64,000 bases of DNA from Incurvaria masculella (lineage: Eukaryota; Arthropoda; Insecta; Lepidoptera; Incurvariidae), in assembly GCA_946894095.1 (NCBI GenBank), contig OX335642.1:6397021-6461020 (forward strand). Direction: 5' to 3'. A model generated the notes under the pieces. That model did no database searches, was not told where the DNA came from, and saw nothing but the letters and a program-made list of their open reading frames with translations. Positions 10,485-22,176 of the stretch are shown here, piece after piece (the first letter of the stretch is position 1; each line of letters begins with the position of its first letter). Position numbers and translations under genes: made by a program.

Positions 10485-10910
10485 TTATTATTTTTATTTT
10501 TTATGAAAAACCGGTATGGGTGGCTGTGCTGAGGACCAAAGATGCTCAGGAAACCTATATGCATTTCGCCTCGCGAAACCACGCTCAGCGAGGTACCATA
10601 CCCGCGGATTTGCAGACTAATTGCCGAGCTATCGATCTTGTTAAAATTACGCTTGAACACTCCCAGGTTATAGGTATGAGGAAAGGCATCCGCCGGTAGA
10701 CAGTTCCATATCCTAGCGGTGCGGCATAGAAACGAGTTTGAGAAACGGTTCGTGCTCAAAAGCCTAATGTCAACCACAAGGTGGTGCCCTGATTATCTGC
10801 GGCGGGTGCTCCGGTAGGATGGGGAGAAATAAGGGATGCAAGTTCCACAGAGCAGTGTCCATGGTAGTACTCGTACCTGTAGACCAGACTGAGCGACCCC
10901 ACTAACTGGT
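10485..10910 (-). pseudogene. LINE ORF2 C-terminal fragment (family F)
   Basis: The minus strand encodes the typical end of a non-LTR reverse transcriptase polyprotein: YRYEYYHGHCSVELASL upstream (about 10,885 down, in another frame), then FSNSFLCRTARIWNCLPADAF and YNLGVFKRNFNK. The R-T-A-R-x-W-N-x-L-P and Y-N-L-x-x-F-K-x-x-x-N blocks mark the extreme C-terminus of Jockey/CR1-type LINE proteins. There is at least one frameshift near 10,780 and no catalytic domain. Related fragments lie at 13,415, 48,336 and 55,800. Confidence 0.75.
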
Positions 10911-10989
10911 ACAGTCCACGGGTGCTTTATTAATTTGAAATGCGTTTTCCTAAATTCTCTATTACTTTTCGAGTTTGCCTTAAAGGAAA

Positions 10990-11305
10990 TATTGGTTGAA
11001 GCCTGCGAGCATGGAAGGACTGAAGTAGCGTTAGTATGTATTGGCGGCAGCAGCGCAACCCGAGGCGACGCAAGAGCGTTCGCTTACAAATTCGGTTACT
11101 ACTGATTTTCTCGAGATCCACCGATGCGTAAGAACTTCAGAGGACGCTATTTAGTGTAACGAACATTCGGTGTTGCGGGTCCTGAATTCGTAAGCGATCA
11201 AACTACAGTAAGACGTTTTCCATTAACTCCTGGCTACGCTGCCGCAATATGAATGACTTTGGATCGCCACTTCCGGCCTTCCATGCTCGCTGGTTGAAGC
11301 CTTGA
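10990..11305. repeat. Inverted-end dispersed repeat
   Basis: GCGAGCATGGAAGG at about 11,006 is mirrored by CCTTCCATGCTCGC at about 11,278. The internal words AACGAACATTCGGTGTTG and TCGCCACTTCCGGCCTTCC recur in diverged form at 25,900-26,040, so this is a repeat family. Non-coding; class unknown. Confidence 0.5.
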
Positions 11306-12654
11306 TGACCTGTGCATTCGTGGAGACTTTTCATTGGTAAATAATAGGTGACCCAGTGATTATTCGTCGATCATAATTCTTAAATTTTTCTAAATATTTC
11401 ATAGTGAAACTTAAACATTACTTCAGATTGCATTATTTTGCAATCACATGGTGATTCGGAGATGTTTTTGAGCAAATAAGAAATGTCATCATTTTTTGTA
11501 TGAAACAATTGAAACGCCCGCGGGTTATAATGACCCTGAACACGGAGATCGGCGATCGGTTATAACCCTGAATATTACATGTATCGATGCGTGTATCAAG
11601 TTTTGTCTTAGTTTTGTAACAAGACTTTTTGTAAGCTTTAATGAAAAATGTATTGCGGCTAATTCATTCAAATGTTGTTTTTATTCTAGCCGAAATTTTG
11701 CCAGGGTTCATTTAGTTATTGTTGCGAAGGAATAAAACTCTAACACATTAGTTCGAGCTATACGACTTCGGATTCGAGAATTCGCCCACTTTAGACGGCC
11801 GCAGCTCGGAAGCCGTTGAGCACTCATAACCAGGAGCACACCCGGTTTTTATCTCGTTGAAGTGGCGCGGTGGGGTGAGGTGTGCCAATGGGCAGCGCGA
11901 ATCTTTTCAATCATGCCTGCCGTTGAGCGCCGGTGACGTGGATGAAGGAATCGGGGAGCTTTTTGGAGCGATTTGAGGATTCATTTGTTTTGGGGGTGTA
12001 ATCACCGGGTAACTCAAGAGACGGTCTCGAAGATGATACCACCGGTAACGCAATTGAAAGCAGAACCTGAGCCTTGTGGATTTTATTTGTGCTTGTGGAA
12101 ATGTGGTTTGTGTTTTATGATTTGAGATTACCGTGGTTAACACTCATTTTAGGTTTTGTGGAAAACGGCTTACTCCATAATAGTAAGCTTGGCCGTTAGA
12201 TACCTGGAGAATACCAAATTTGATTACTTTCTGCGCTGTAGAAATGTAAGAGAAAAATACAAAAAGCTAAGAATTTAAATAATATTGAAGACGTTAAAAA
12301 GTCGATGAATGATTCTAAAGACAATTTCAATTTAAAGGAAATAACCAATAATATTTGGATACGAAAAAAAAATGTAAAGCGACATTTGTAGTTTTAAGAT
12401 CAGTTAATCATGCAGTGAATGACATATATTTCTTACGAATTAGTTGTCTGGACGTATGACTTAACATAGTTTTTATAATTTAGCGTTTCTTGTTTCCTTC
12501 TCAATGAGATTTTAAAGCGAGCTAGTTAGTAAACCAAATTCTGCCCGTTCTGTCAAGATCTTCCTTCTTGTTTTACTTCGAAATAGCTAAATAATGTGTG
12601 AAAGGGATCAAAACATGACGGTAGCTACCGTTACCGTTACTGTAACTGTAGGCT
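11306..12654. other. Unrecognised; GC-richer patch at 11,760-12,150
   Basis: The patch beginning CGAGCTATACGACTTCGGAT is richer in GC than its surroundings and stays open on the minus strand for about 78 codons, with proline- and serine-rich sequence. It may be a decayed transposon ORF, but I cannot name it. The rest is AT-rich without features. Confidence 0.35.
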
Positions 12655-12895
12655 TATTACTTACTAGGTGGTAGGCGTAGGGGGCGGGTTGCTACCATCG
12701 CATGGAATTAACGATGGTCGAACCGGCAATATAAAAAGAAATCTTTTCCATCCAGTTCAATGCTAGGTCACATGATAGTTATACGGTGAAAAAAAAAAAC
12801 CGAAAAAAACTATGGAATTGGGTAAAAGATATAGAAGCAGCAATGAAAGTGGTTTTATTTTTCCCATCTAGTTCAATGCGACCGTGCACAAATGA
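12655..12895 (+). repeat. Two SINE family B body fragments
   Basis: 12,655-12,775 contains TTACTAGGTGGTAGGC, GGGGCGGGTTGCTACCATCG and a CATCCAGTTCAATG end. 12,835-12,895 repeats the second half (GCAATGAAAGTGG, CATCTAGTTCAATGCGACCG). Both are in plus orientation and lack the head. Confidence 0.6.
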
Positions 12896-14430
12896 GAAAG
12901 AAAGAAATACGTTTATTTTTTCGCAACACAACTTAGAACACTTACAAAATTCAAAATACACATTTGTGGAGAAAAAAAAGGAGCCAGCTCAGAATTTTGT
13001 GCTGCAGGTCCCTCTTGATGAGTGAACTATAGCGCTGATTATGAAGACCCAGTTGATTGCGGTTTTTGTTGGCTAATACGACTGCAAGTAATTAGCCATC
13101 CATGTCCAGTTATGTTAAGCTGAGCTCCCGAACGTTCCTGACTCCAGGGTGCGCCCGCGGCGCCAAAGAAGGCTCCATTCTGAACGCGTCACCGCCACAC
13201 CCGACTCACTCGCTCCGCACTTTTTACCCAACGATGTATGGCCTCATATTTCCCTTGCATGGGTTTCATTTCGCACCCTCGGACAGGAATACAGGATAGG
13301 CATGTCGATTGTGTGTCGGCTTGTGATGGATGAATTATTCAAACATCATTATTAATACCTAATCTATGCTACGTCAGCATTGAAAAGTAAAAAAAAAACA
13401 CAATAAGTGATTGTTTTTTTTTTTTAAAACCGGTATGGCAAAGCAAATACACCTCACCTCGCGAATCCACCATACCATATATATTCACTTTTTATGCACA
13501 ATAATATAATATAATTAAGAAATTTAAAATAAATAATTTAAACATAGAAACAAGCTTTTATCCAATAATTCAATTGTACTAAAATTAAAATAATCATTTC
13601 TTGCAAGAGTTGCATAATAATTATTGCAAGAAAAATAATTAAATTATTAAATAATTTCATCATAAGAGTGTTTCACTGGGCGGAGCCGAATACTAGCGTC
13701 TTATTTGAACGATTCAAAGTGCTGTGAGATGAGAATGAATAGGTACCTATAAACATAAATTACATATTATATGTAAATTCTGGAAAGTTCGTTGAGAAGT
13801 TGCGAGCACGCGTTTATAAAGTTCTCGGCTTAAGTCAGGCACGAGTACCTATGTAGATTTAGTTTCAAACTACTAAACTTATCTCTCAATTCGTAATTCT
13901 AAGGTGCGTGTTTTCAATAATACTTATCCTGCGAATTGTAAGCATTACCTACACTATAAATGCGATGAAGATACGCCTTAGAAATGGGAAATGAATACTA
14001 AAAATGTATCATTTCTTTGGGATCTTTTCCAAAATTAGTTTTTTCTTATACACAAAAACCTTTCAAGGAATAAATATTAATTAAGTCGCATACACCGCTT
14101 GGGCACGCCCAAACATCAGTATTGTTTTCTTAAAATTATACACGTTGAATTTTTAAATGTCTTCATGGTCGAATAGGAAACTATTAGAAATAGCGAAAAA
14201 CACTCAAAGGAGTCATGGGGCCCATTTGGAGAAGACAAAAATTTGCATAATTCGATTTTAGAAAACCTTTTATTTTCAACCGGAATCGAACGCGTTGATT
14301 TTCAGAAAAATAACGCTACATCACAACACAATATTGCACCAGCCAACAGTGTCACTTATAAAGAACAAATTCTGAAAAGCTATTTTAAAAGGCAAACTAA
14401 ATTAAAGTGTGATTTTTAATAAACTATTTC
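12896..14430. other. Mostly unrecognised; small repeat scraps
   Basis: A SINE B end (AGCCATCCATGTCCAGTTA) lies at 13,094-13,113. A family F LINE tail scrap with a T run and AAAACCGGTATGGC lies at 13,413-13,475. The rest is AT-rich with no gene visible. Confidence 0.45.
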
Positions 14431-14648
14431 ATATGGATGGCTAATACCAAACTGAACGTCAGATATAAGGAAAGGGAACGTAACGAAGGGGAACTCAAGG
14501 AAGGGGACCCCACAGTTTTACTTGGAATCCGAACCACAGCCAGCCTTAACGGTTGAAAATGCTAACCCATCCAGAATCCAACCGCGCTCAGAGGTGCTTA
14601 CCGAGCTTATCTAATCTCAAGGCGTCACACCACTGGGCTACCGAGATA
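14431..14648 (-). mobile_element. SINE family B copy with diverged 5S-like head
   Basis: The body end ATATGGATGGCTAATACC is on the left. On the right are GGAATCCGAACCACAGCCAG, AACCCATCCAGAATCCAACC and CACCACTGGGCTACCGAG. Read on the minus strand, the head aligns in order with the 5S-rRNA-like head at 22,440-22,555 (CCAGTGGTGTGACG ... GGATGGGTTAGC) but is more diverged and may be a separate subfamily. Confidence 0.55.
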
Positions 14649-15194
14649 ACCTTTTTTTATTTATTTCTATACCCTAACTTAATATGCATAGCACACTCGT
14701 TTCGCTAAAAAATCTGCAAATTTTCAGAAAGAAAATCTGCCGCCGCCTTAAAATCACGAGCGTCTTCGCTTCCGTCGCTAATCGGGTATGGAATTAGATT
14801 GCCCATCTAGTCCCAAATCGCCCGAGGGTACCGACGGAAGTGCTTCGCGGAAAATGTAGGTTGATGACAACGGTACGTAGATGAATGAATTGGTACGCGG
14901 TGCGGGGACGCTTGTAAAATGATATGGACACAAAAACGCGGACCTTGGGCGTGATTCCATTTATTTCGTATTGTTTGACTAACAGAGAATGATTGCTTCG
15001 TTATTTAATTTTTATGTCGTAGGAAATTGTCAAAGCTTGGACATTATGACCTCTTGCAGTAAACCAAACCACACATCTAGCGTTTTCCAGCGGTTTGGGG
15101 TCGCGATTCTCAAACAGGAGGCGCGCGTTCGATACCCGCTTGTGTGGTGCTTGGAGGAATGCGTGCAGAAATCTTCACCTTCATGGCAGATAGA
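14649..15194. other. Nothing recognised
   Basis: Short open frames on both strands around 14,780-15,280 run into the adjacent MITE and look accidental. I see no repeat signature before 15,195. Confidence 0.35.
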
Positions 15195-15731
15195 GGTGGC
15201 CCAACCCAGCGGGACTAACTCATTCGCGGGCACGGTACAAAACCGTGCTGTTGCGCTCTGGGACCTTCTCTGTTTCAAATAAAAAGACAGGCTCCGTGAC
15301 GAGGAAGATCAGATGCAACATGTCCACAAAAAAGACAATGTGCATAGTGTATGATTTGGTAAGATTTAAGAAAATTTTAATTACAAAACGACTTATAGCT
15401 AAAAGTAAACCACGACCGCTGTAGTCAAAAATCTAACAATAACAAAATGGATTATAAATCTTGATTAAACAAGCTATGTTTGATGACTAATCTTTTTAAG
15501 ATGTTCTTACTTTATCATTGCGTAATCCACCTCCAAAGTTATTGTATAAAACGCGCGAAAAATTCGAACTTAAAAACAAAACACAATTTTACAATGCCAA
15601 CGATCATCAGATAAAATAAAAAAGTTCCATCAAATAAAGCTATTTTGAGCAAAATTTGGGATCACTGACAAGAAATATGGGCGTGATCTTCTTTCCCCGT
15701 TTGTATGGGGAGTTGAGTTGGCCCACCTTAA
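15195..15731 (+). mobile_element. TTAA MITE family D copy
   Basis: Begins GGTGGCCCAACCCAGCGGG and ends TTGGCCCACCTTAA. All internal landmarks are present. The left TTAA has decayed to TAGA. The sequence just outside the right end (CATTTGATAGCCCG) resembles that just outside the left end of the 7,730 copy (CATTTGATAGCCCA), so the two may share a flanking repeat. Confidence 0.78.
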
Positions 15732-16689
15732 AGTCATTTGATAGCCCGCTTGGAAAGTGGTGATATACTTTTATCGAGTCTTCTATTGCAAGTATGTGAT
15801 AGGAATATACCTAAACAAGATGGACATGAAGGATGGACTTAGGAAAGTCTGTCTCATTTCCATATGATTTGATCCAAAATGCGCACTAAAAAATTTAGAA
15901 CATTTGTCAAAAAAAAATACACGTAAATGTGCGAGATACTGAACTCCCTGGGATCCTTCAAACATGGCGTGAATAAGCACATGGTTTTCGCAGCCCCGTG
16001 AAAGCTCGAAAGCCTATGGGCGTCGTCGCCTGGCTTACGCCGTATGCGGCGCTCAAATATTAGGAACGCCTTCGAATCTGGTGAATCTGGTGAATCTGCT
16101 ACACGTTTTTTGGTGCATGTAACAAAACATACATCATCAATATCAAAAAATACATCTGCAAAACCACTCCTGGGTTTACAGAACCAGTGCGATTCTGATT
16201 CACGCACACATTTCATTATTCTAGGCGGACGGGAAGAATACATATAAGTTTTGATTTAATTGCGATGGGGACATATGCAATATTAATGGCCTTTTTTATC
16301 ACGCTGAGTTGGACGATTGATAGGGGGCGGTACACCTAAGAATTTGCTATTAATTCTCACAAGATACCTCTTTGGCAGACAGACAGACAGACGGGTAACA
16401 AAGTTATCCTACAAATGTTACTGGTAAACGTATTTTAATGGCAGTTTTATTTAGAAACCAAATTCCGCTACACACCATCAAGCTATAAGAGACCCAATTC
16501 CCGGAAGGTAAGGCTGATATTTGTTTCGCCTGCGATAGGCTAACTAGGCGCCAGTCTGCAGAGGCCACTGGACAATGAAGCCCATTGTGTGTGTTCTGTT
16601 ACCTGAACAAATGACGTGTCCATTGTAAAGTACAGACTGGAGGTCATATGGTTTTGCGTAAAAATGCGGATTAGGTGAGCAGGTAGGCT
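15732..16689. other. Nothing recognised as a gene
   Basis: CATGGTTTTCGCAGCCCCGTG at 15,980 recurs in part at 3,178 and 51,300, so a small dispersed repeat is present. A 9-bp GAATCTGGT repeat lies at 16,073-16,095 and (CAGA)n at 16,376-16,392. Open frames on both strands at 15,850-16,250 match no known protein. Confidence 0.35.
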
Positions 16690-16790
16690 ACGAAGAAAGA
16701 GTAAAGTAGGCGAGGGTGGTTAGAGGACTTTTCTTCTATGCCAGAGGTCATGGGTTCGATCCCCGCCGAGTACAACCTTCTTTCACTTTC
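16690..16790 (+). repeat. tRNA-like SINE head fragment
   Basis: Contains GAGGGTGGTTAGAGGACTTTTC followed by ATGCCAGAGGTCATG and an exact B box, GGTTCGATCCC, then CCGCCGAGTACAACC. Its words match the tRNA-like head of family B, but the body does not follow. No cloverleaf acceptor stem is evident. Confidence 0.55.
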
Positions 16791-18480
16791 TTTTTTGAAG
16801 TGCATTATGACAAGTCGTGTCTCAACATAATTTTGAAAGTTTTTATTAACTCGCTTTCTTGCCTTTTCTGTAAATATTACGTTAACAGTCATACATGCAT
16901 TCATATTAAAACAAAAAGAAAAGTAAAAAAAAAACCAAAGAAGTTGGAACAAAGAAGTTTAACATAATTAACGAAAATGAAACGCGAGAAGAAGAAACAA
17001 AACACAAACCAAAAATGCGTTAATGATAAATAAAAAAAAATCATGTTATTTTTGCAAATACTGAATAAGACAAATTAAATATAAAGAGATTTTAAATCGT
17101 TTAGAAATTTAGTCGGGGGCCCTCGGCACTGCTGCAATCCCGTCTCGACTGCTCCTGGACGGTTTTCATTTTAGCTAGAACGTATTTAATTCTTGTTTTT
17201 GATATAGTTTTTATTGAAGGTCTAAATTAAGTATTATATTATGTTTAGAAATATAACGTAATATTGTTGAAATTAAAACACAACTTACTGCAATATCGTA
17301 GCTTCTCCTGATTAATGTGTTGTCAAAGCAATTTGTCTTACATGTACCTATTGATGTATTTACAATTTTAAGGGGGAATCTTACAGGATAACAAAATTTT
17401 TTTTTTAATAAACAAGGACTATCTACTTTAAATTTTCATATTTTATAAAGCTACACTAAATCTATTTTATCCTTTTAAACATATAGTAAAATGAGCCATA
17501 TTTTTAAAAAAAATATTATGTTTTTGCAAACACAAACAGGTTATGACATGATTTACATATAAAAGGCAATTAGCTTTACAAATAAAAATAAAAATATTCC
17601 TCCATTGGGGGTATTGGTAGACCCAATGACAGAGGCAATGTTCTGCCTAAGGAAGCTCTGCGCACGTTGGTCCCCTTTTTTTAAAAAGTGGACGTAAAAA
17701 AGGAAACGTGAGTTGAGGGCGTAATTACACCAGAAGCCCGATTCAGCTATTTGTCCAATTTCAAACCATTCCGTATAAGTTATGTTTCCGTCAAACATAA
17801 CACGCTAAGTTTCGAGTGCGGTTTCCAAAAATCGGTATTCAGCTAATTCACACACGCGTTTTGTTATTGTCTATGGAGTGGTTTGTCTTGCGCGCCGCCT
17901 ACAGGGTAAAATAACCTGTCACGATTTTGACAGTTATTTTCTCACTCAAATATGACATACGAAAAGAAAGAGACAGCGATATGCCAATGTAATGTAGAAA
18001 AGTGATATTCGAAGTTCGGCGATGCGATGCTCCGAATTTGACAAATAGAATTCTCAAAACCGCAAGTATTCGGCAAAACACACGGCCCACGAGAACATGA
18101 GCGCGCGTTACGAGTTTGCGCATGCGTTTTGCAAACTGCGCTATTAGAATACCATTTCGCGCGAAACATGCGGTTTTGAAAAAACACAAACATAACGCGC
18201 GCAGTTATCAATTAGCAGAATAAGGCTTCTGATTGCTTTCAGTTCCATGAAAGCGAAGTAAAGGCATATTTAATAATTTAAAAAAATAAGGAATTCAAGT
18301 GTTCATCGCAAGAATATGCAGTCTTTATAATAATTGTGTAAATATTTGCCAGGATAATCTCGATGTATTTCACGACAGTTGTTCATGTTTCAGAAGTAAA
18401 TTAATAAAGTTTTTCAAATAGTGTTCTCTAAACAGTACAAGTATATCTACATCAATCGTTTAGCGTCCTATTAGAGTTAA
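16791..18480. other. Nothing recognised
   Basis: AT-rich, with a GC-richer patch around 17,880-18,200 that holds overlapping minus-strand frames without a recognisable product. No inverted repeat was seen. Confidence 0.35.
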
Positions 18481-18632
18481 TTATGTTTTTGCATGCTGTG
18501 CAAACTTTTAATTGGGGCACAGTCACTTACTCTTGTATACTTTTATTCATTTACCTGTTGTTGTATTGTCTGTGTCCTGTAAGATTGCCAAATAAAATAA
18601 AATAAAATAAAATAAAATAAAATAAAATAAAA
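18481..18632 (+). repeat. LINE-like 3' tail ending in (AAATA)n
   Basis: GTCTGTGTCCTGTAAGATTGCC followed by about eight AAATA units (18,591-18,632) resembles the 3' UTR and simple-repeat tail of CR1/L2-type lepidopteran LINEs. No coding part precedes it. Confidence 0.5.
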
Positions 18633-19629
18633 AGTGTGTACTTGAATCCCTCACTTTCCGAAATCTGCGCTCATTCAGGTTTCGTCATCTCTTTGACTTT
18701 CAGCCGTTCGAAACTTGAAACGACACACCAAACATTTCAGGCTCACCGAGCGGAACAAAGGCGCGACCTCAAAACTACATCTCCGATGGCCTACTTTCAA
18801 AGTCCCGTGTAGCGAAATATTCCGGTGGCTCCGTCGTCGGAATATTTGGCCGTTAGTCCTGTGCTCGGCGCGTAAATCAGGATTCATGGTCCTTGCCAAA
18901 ACGCCATTGGATGGAAACGACCTTGCGCTTATCGGTTTGGTAGTCAGTGTAGCGGGAAGACGTATGATTCTATTAATGGAGGGTGTATGTTTGATCCGAT
19001 ATATCATTTCTGAATCACACATTTTCTTAATAATATAATCGCGGTGTGTTTGTTTGCACAAACCTAGTAATAATTTGCAATATTATTGAACCTAATATTG
19101 AAATCGAATTAAATTGAAGTTGAGGTTTTTTATTTATTATTTCATCAATACACAATAATTAACTATTACAAAAAAAGAATACACTCTACAAAATAAATAT
19201 GAACGAAATAAATAATTATACACATAGGAAAAATGTGCATCGAAGATCGAAGCGATGTTTTAAATTGTTTTATTTTGTTTATTGGTCTTCAGCTAGGTTA
19301 CCTGTATTCGGTAAAGCCTAAAATAAAAAACGTTCAAGTTAAATCCGTTTTTTTTTATTAGTGGAAATAAATTGATACACGCCAATGTCATCCTATTACA
19401 GAAAAATGAAACAATCATCGATAATATCGATAAAAGAGAAATAAAAGTAACATATTTTGCAAAAAAGCACAGCCCAAATTATATGTAGTTTCGTAATTTC
19501 ATTAGTTCCCACTGAATGAATTACATATTTTATTTTCATAAAAAATCAGCCCAAAGAAACGCTGCATGCTCATATCAAAATCAACTGTGTGATGATAACA
19601 TTTTATCTTTTTTTAAATCTAAAACTTTA
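18633..19629. other. Unrecognised, partly GC-richer
   Basis: 18,660-19,060 stays open on both strands for 107-128 codons, but neither translation resembles a known family or shows exon-like boundaries. The remainder is AT-rich. Confidence 0.35.
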
Positions 19630-19800
19630 AAGATCATGATTTATATGTAGAAGCGATAGGGAAGCCAGGACACATTAATAAAGTGTAGAAAACTATGCAA
19701 AAATAACCTATTACACTTGATAGACTGGAATCGAACTAACGAGCAAACCTATCGCGGGTAGTACGTACCAATTCTCTACTCTCTATCTGTAGACTTACAA
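19630..19800 (-). mobile_element. tRNA-derived SINE, family C-like, diverged
   Basis: The minus strand has an A-box-like TAGAGAATTGG and a B box AGTTCGATTCC (10 of 11 to consensus), followed on the tail side by CCAGGACACATTAAT-like sequence that matches the family C copies at 26,330 and 41,370 (GGACACATTAATTTAA). Confidence 0.5.
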
Positions 19801-19880
19801 CTAAGAATTATACTTTTAATATAATAGAATAATTATACTCGCACTTTAATTTATTATACACATTTAAGCATTTCGTTTCA

Positions 19881-20200
19881 ATGTAACTGGACATGGATGG
19901 TACCTCCTATTGTCATGATGTTGCCCAAAACACCACCACCACGTGTTGTTGCCATGCCAAGGACCTTCCATATATTATACGGCTATATTGAACTGTATAG
20001 AAAGCACGGATAATCTCATTGCCGCTTAGAACATCGTTCATTCAATGCGAGCGTACCAGCCTATTGCGATTAAGGAATAGGACCTACAGCTTTACCTGGT
20101 ATCCGAAAATCGGTACCATGAACGACGAATCCCTTACCACATGCACGGGAAGAAATGAAGTGGGCCTAATTCTATTATATTTGCGTGTGAAAACCCCACA
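19881..20200 (-). mobile_element. SINE family B copy with a third type of head
   Basis: The body (GTAACTGGACATGGATGG, GCCATGCCAAGGACCTTCC, TTCATTCAATGCGAGCGTAC) is followed not by the tRNA- or 5S-like head but by CCACATGCACGGGAAGAAATG and GTGGGCCTAATTCTATTATA. The same head occurs at the end of the window. I do not recognise its RNA origin. Confidence 0.6.
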
Positions 20201-21004
20201 GAAATCGTTTAGTATATTCCGATTGATGTAGAAAACCGACACAACACACGTGGTTCTTATATCATAACCTAATGAAGGGAAGTAAACATACAAACACTCT
20301 CAGGATAACAGTCGTAAATAGATCGAAGAGTTGAGAAGGTTCTGAAGAGAGGGGGGAGGGGGTGGACTATTCTGTAGGTCCTATGAAAAGGTTTTTGTAA
20401 GTTGCTGTGCTATTACCCAACTTTCCGTTGTAGTGAGAATGTAGAGAAAGAACTAGAAAGTTTGTACAAGTCTGCGCATACGTACGTCCTTAGAAATTGC
20501 TGGGTTATTACGAAAAAGTATATGCACGTAAGACTACGTATAGTTTTGATACTACCGTCACAGAACTTTCAAAAACATTTCTCATGTGTTATAATAGTCG
20601 AATGAGCGTAGACTATGCATTATGTTATATTGTAAAATTTGCACCATCATGTAAAAAACATATTTAAATTTGTCCGTCTATAGGCTCGTTGAAATTATTA
20701 TTTTATTATTTACTTGCACGAGGAGTGCACACTTTTAGATTTGTGAATTTATAAAAACGGGGGAAAAGAAACGACAAGAAACTTCGTAATAATATAACAT
20801 TATATTCTAACTATCAGTTTATTGGAAGACTAACATTTGTGAATACTTATATATTGCCATATCGGGTAGAGAGAGATATTAGAGCGCTATAGGGTACGTT
20901 CACAGAATACTTATTTGCATTAAATTTGAGGTTATGCAACGTAATACGTACTATGTACCACGATTTATTCAATACTTCGTGAACGTATACCTGACCTTCA
21001 GATG
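20201..21004. other. Nothing recognised
   Basis: AT-rich. Short frames only. No repeat words shared with the families catalogued here. Confidence 0.35.
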
Positions 21005-21150
21005 TAGGGTCGAGTGCACGAAACATCAAAATCAACGTCAACGTATGATTAAACACGTCACTTTTTATGGACAGTATGGAAGGCACCTGAGTCAATTCCA
21101 TGCGGTTCACTAAAAATGGCGTGCCGTCTCTTCCCGCAATCAGGCCTAAA
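21005..21150. repeat. Small MITE, family K
   Basis: Bounded by GGTCGAGTGCACGAAA and GCAATCAGGCCTAA-type ends, with ATCAACGTCAACGTATGATT and AACACGTCACTTT inside and CCATGCGGTTCACTAAAA near the right. Copies recur at 36,451 (inverted) and 53,170. About 150 bp and non-coding. Confidence 0.6.
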
Positions 21151-21689
21151 TGTAGATTTTGACAGTGTTGTAGCGATAATCTAAACACTCAAACTCCTCA
21201 GCAAGGATCAAGTGGACACGTATGACGAAGTTATAAGCCCAACCGTGTCGGCTTACTCGACGGTACTCCTAACTAGAGACCTGCGACTTAGATCGTCCAA
21301 GTTTAACTCGAGCTCGCCTTTGTCAGGCGACACTTCGATTCCTAGACTATTAAAACTTCCAGGCATCATGAACTCCGCACAAAGGCTTAGTTTAATAACG
21401 ATTGAGCGACAATTTGCCGAGACGAGGTGGGCAGCTGGTGACCAGCGAGGTGGGTAGAGTGCGCCCCCCCTAGGTCCTTGGAATGTGATATGTATGCATG
21501 TATAAATGACCGTGAAGCAAGGGCAAAATAACTAAGAGTATATAGTATATACCTAACTGTTTACATGCTCTTATTGTTTTACTAGGTTTTTGAAATTTCT
21601 GATTGTAAAATATATTGTCAAAATTAACGTCTTTATGTTGCTAAAAACATTTGAAAAAGTAATATTTTCTTACCTTAACTCTTACCTTA
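21151..21689. other. Unrecognised
   Basis: An 81-codon plus frame at 21,212-21,457 has ordinary composition but matches nothing I know and has no clear splice signals. A C run lies near 21,463. Confidence 0.3.
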
Positions 21690-21835
21690 AGCTCGCATTC
21701 GTAACGAAATGCACTATCCAGCTCGGAGAGAAAAAGAAAGTGGTGCATAAACGGGGCGGGGATTTGAGCCAAGATTTCTGGGATTGAAGGTAAGTCCACC
21801 CGCCCCTGATCCACGAGCCGCACAATTCCAGATAG
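21690..21835 (-). repeat. SINE family B tRNA-like head and proximal body
   Basis: GCATTCGTAACGAAATGCAC, GAAAGTGGTGCATAAACGGG and GGCGGGGATTTGAGCC followed by CCACGAGCCGCAC. On the minus strand this is the tRNA-like head with a decayed B box, plus about 60 bp of body. Confidence 0.65.
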
Positions 21836-21847
21836 AAATGAACATTT

Positions 21848-21960
21848 TTAGGGTTCCGCTCTTAAAAAGGAAAAATAAACCCTTATAGAATTACTTCGTC
21901 GTCCGTCTGTCTATCTGTCCATCTGGTGCGCATAAAAGGATTAAGTTGAAATGAGTCTCA
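21848..21960 (+). repeat. Diverged family A-like fragment
   Basis: TTTTAGGGTTCCGCTCTTAA is followed by a GTCCGTCTGTCTATCTGTCC tract. It has the order of family A but lacks its second hairpin and could be a related family. Confidence 0.45.
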
Positions 21961-22176
21961 AATTCTTAGGTCTATGGACCCTTGAAGCTGTAAAAAATCA
22001 AGCATCGAAGTCAACGCGATAAAAAATCCGGCCATTTATGACGCATATTTTGAAAATCTCAAATAATGCAGTTGAACTAGAATCATAAATATGGCAAGAA
22101 GCGAGGTCTCATAGTGAAAAATAGAACCCAAAAATCCGAGACCCAACAGAAATTGAGCATGTTTGAGATAAAACAA

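Noticed and set aside
15854..16243. 129-codon minus frame with a DSPDSPDS stretch
   Set aside because: The repeat comes from the small GAATCTGGT tandem. No domain and no splice context.
16716..16787. Possible functional tRNA gene
   Set aside because: The B box is good, but the A box is off consensus and no acceptor-stem pairing is visible. The wording matches the SINE B head.
18675..19061. Frames of 107-128 codons open on both strands
   Set aside because: Neither translation resembles a protein family, and being open on both strands fits local composition rather than coding.
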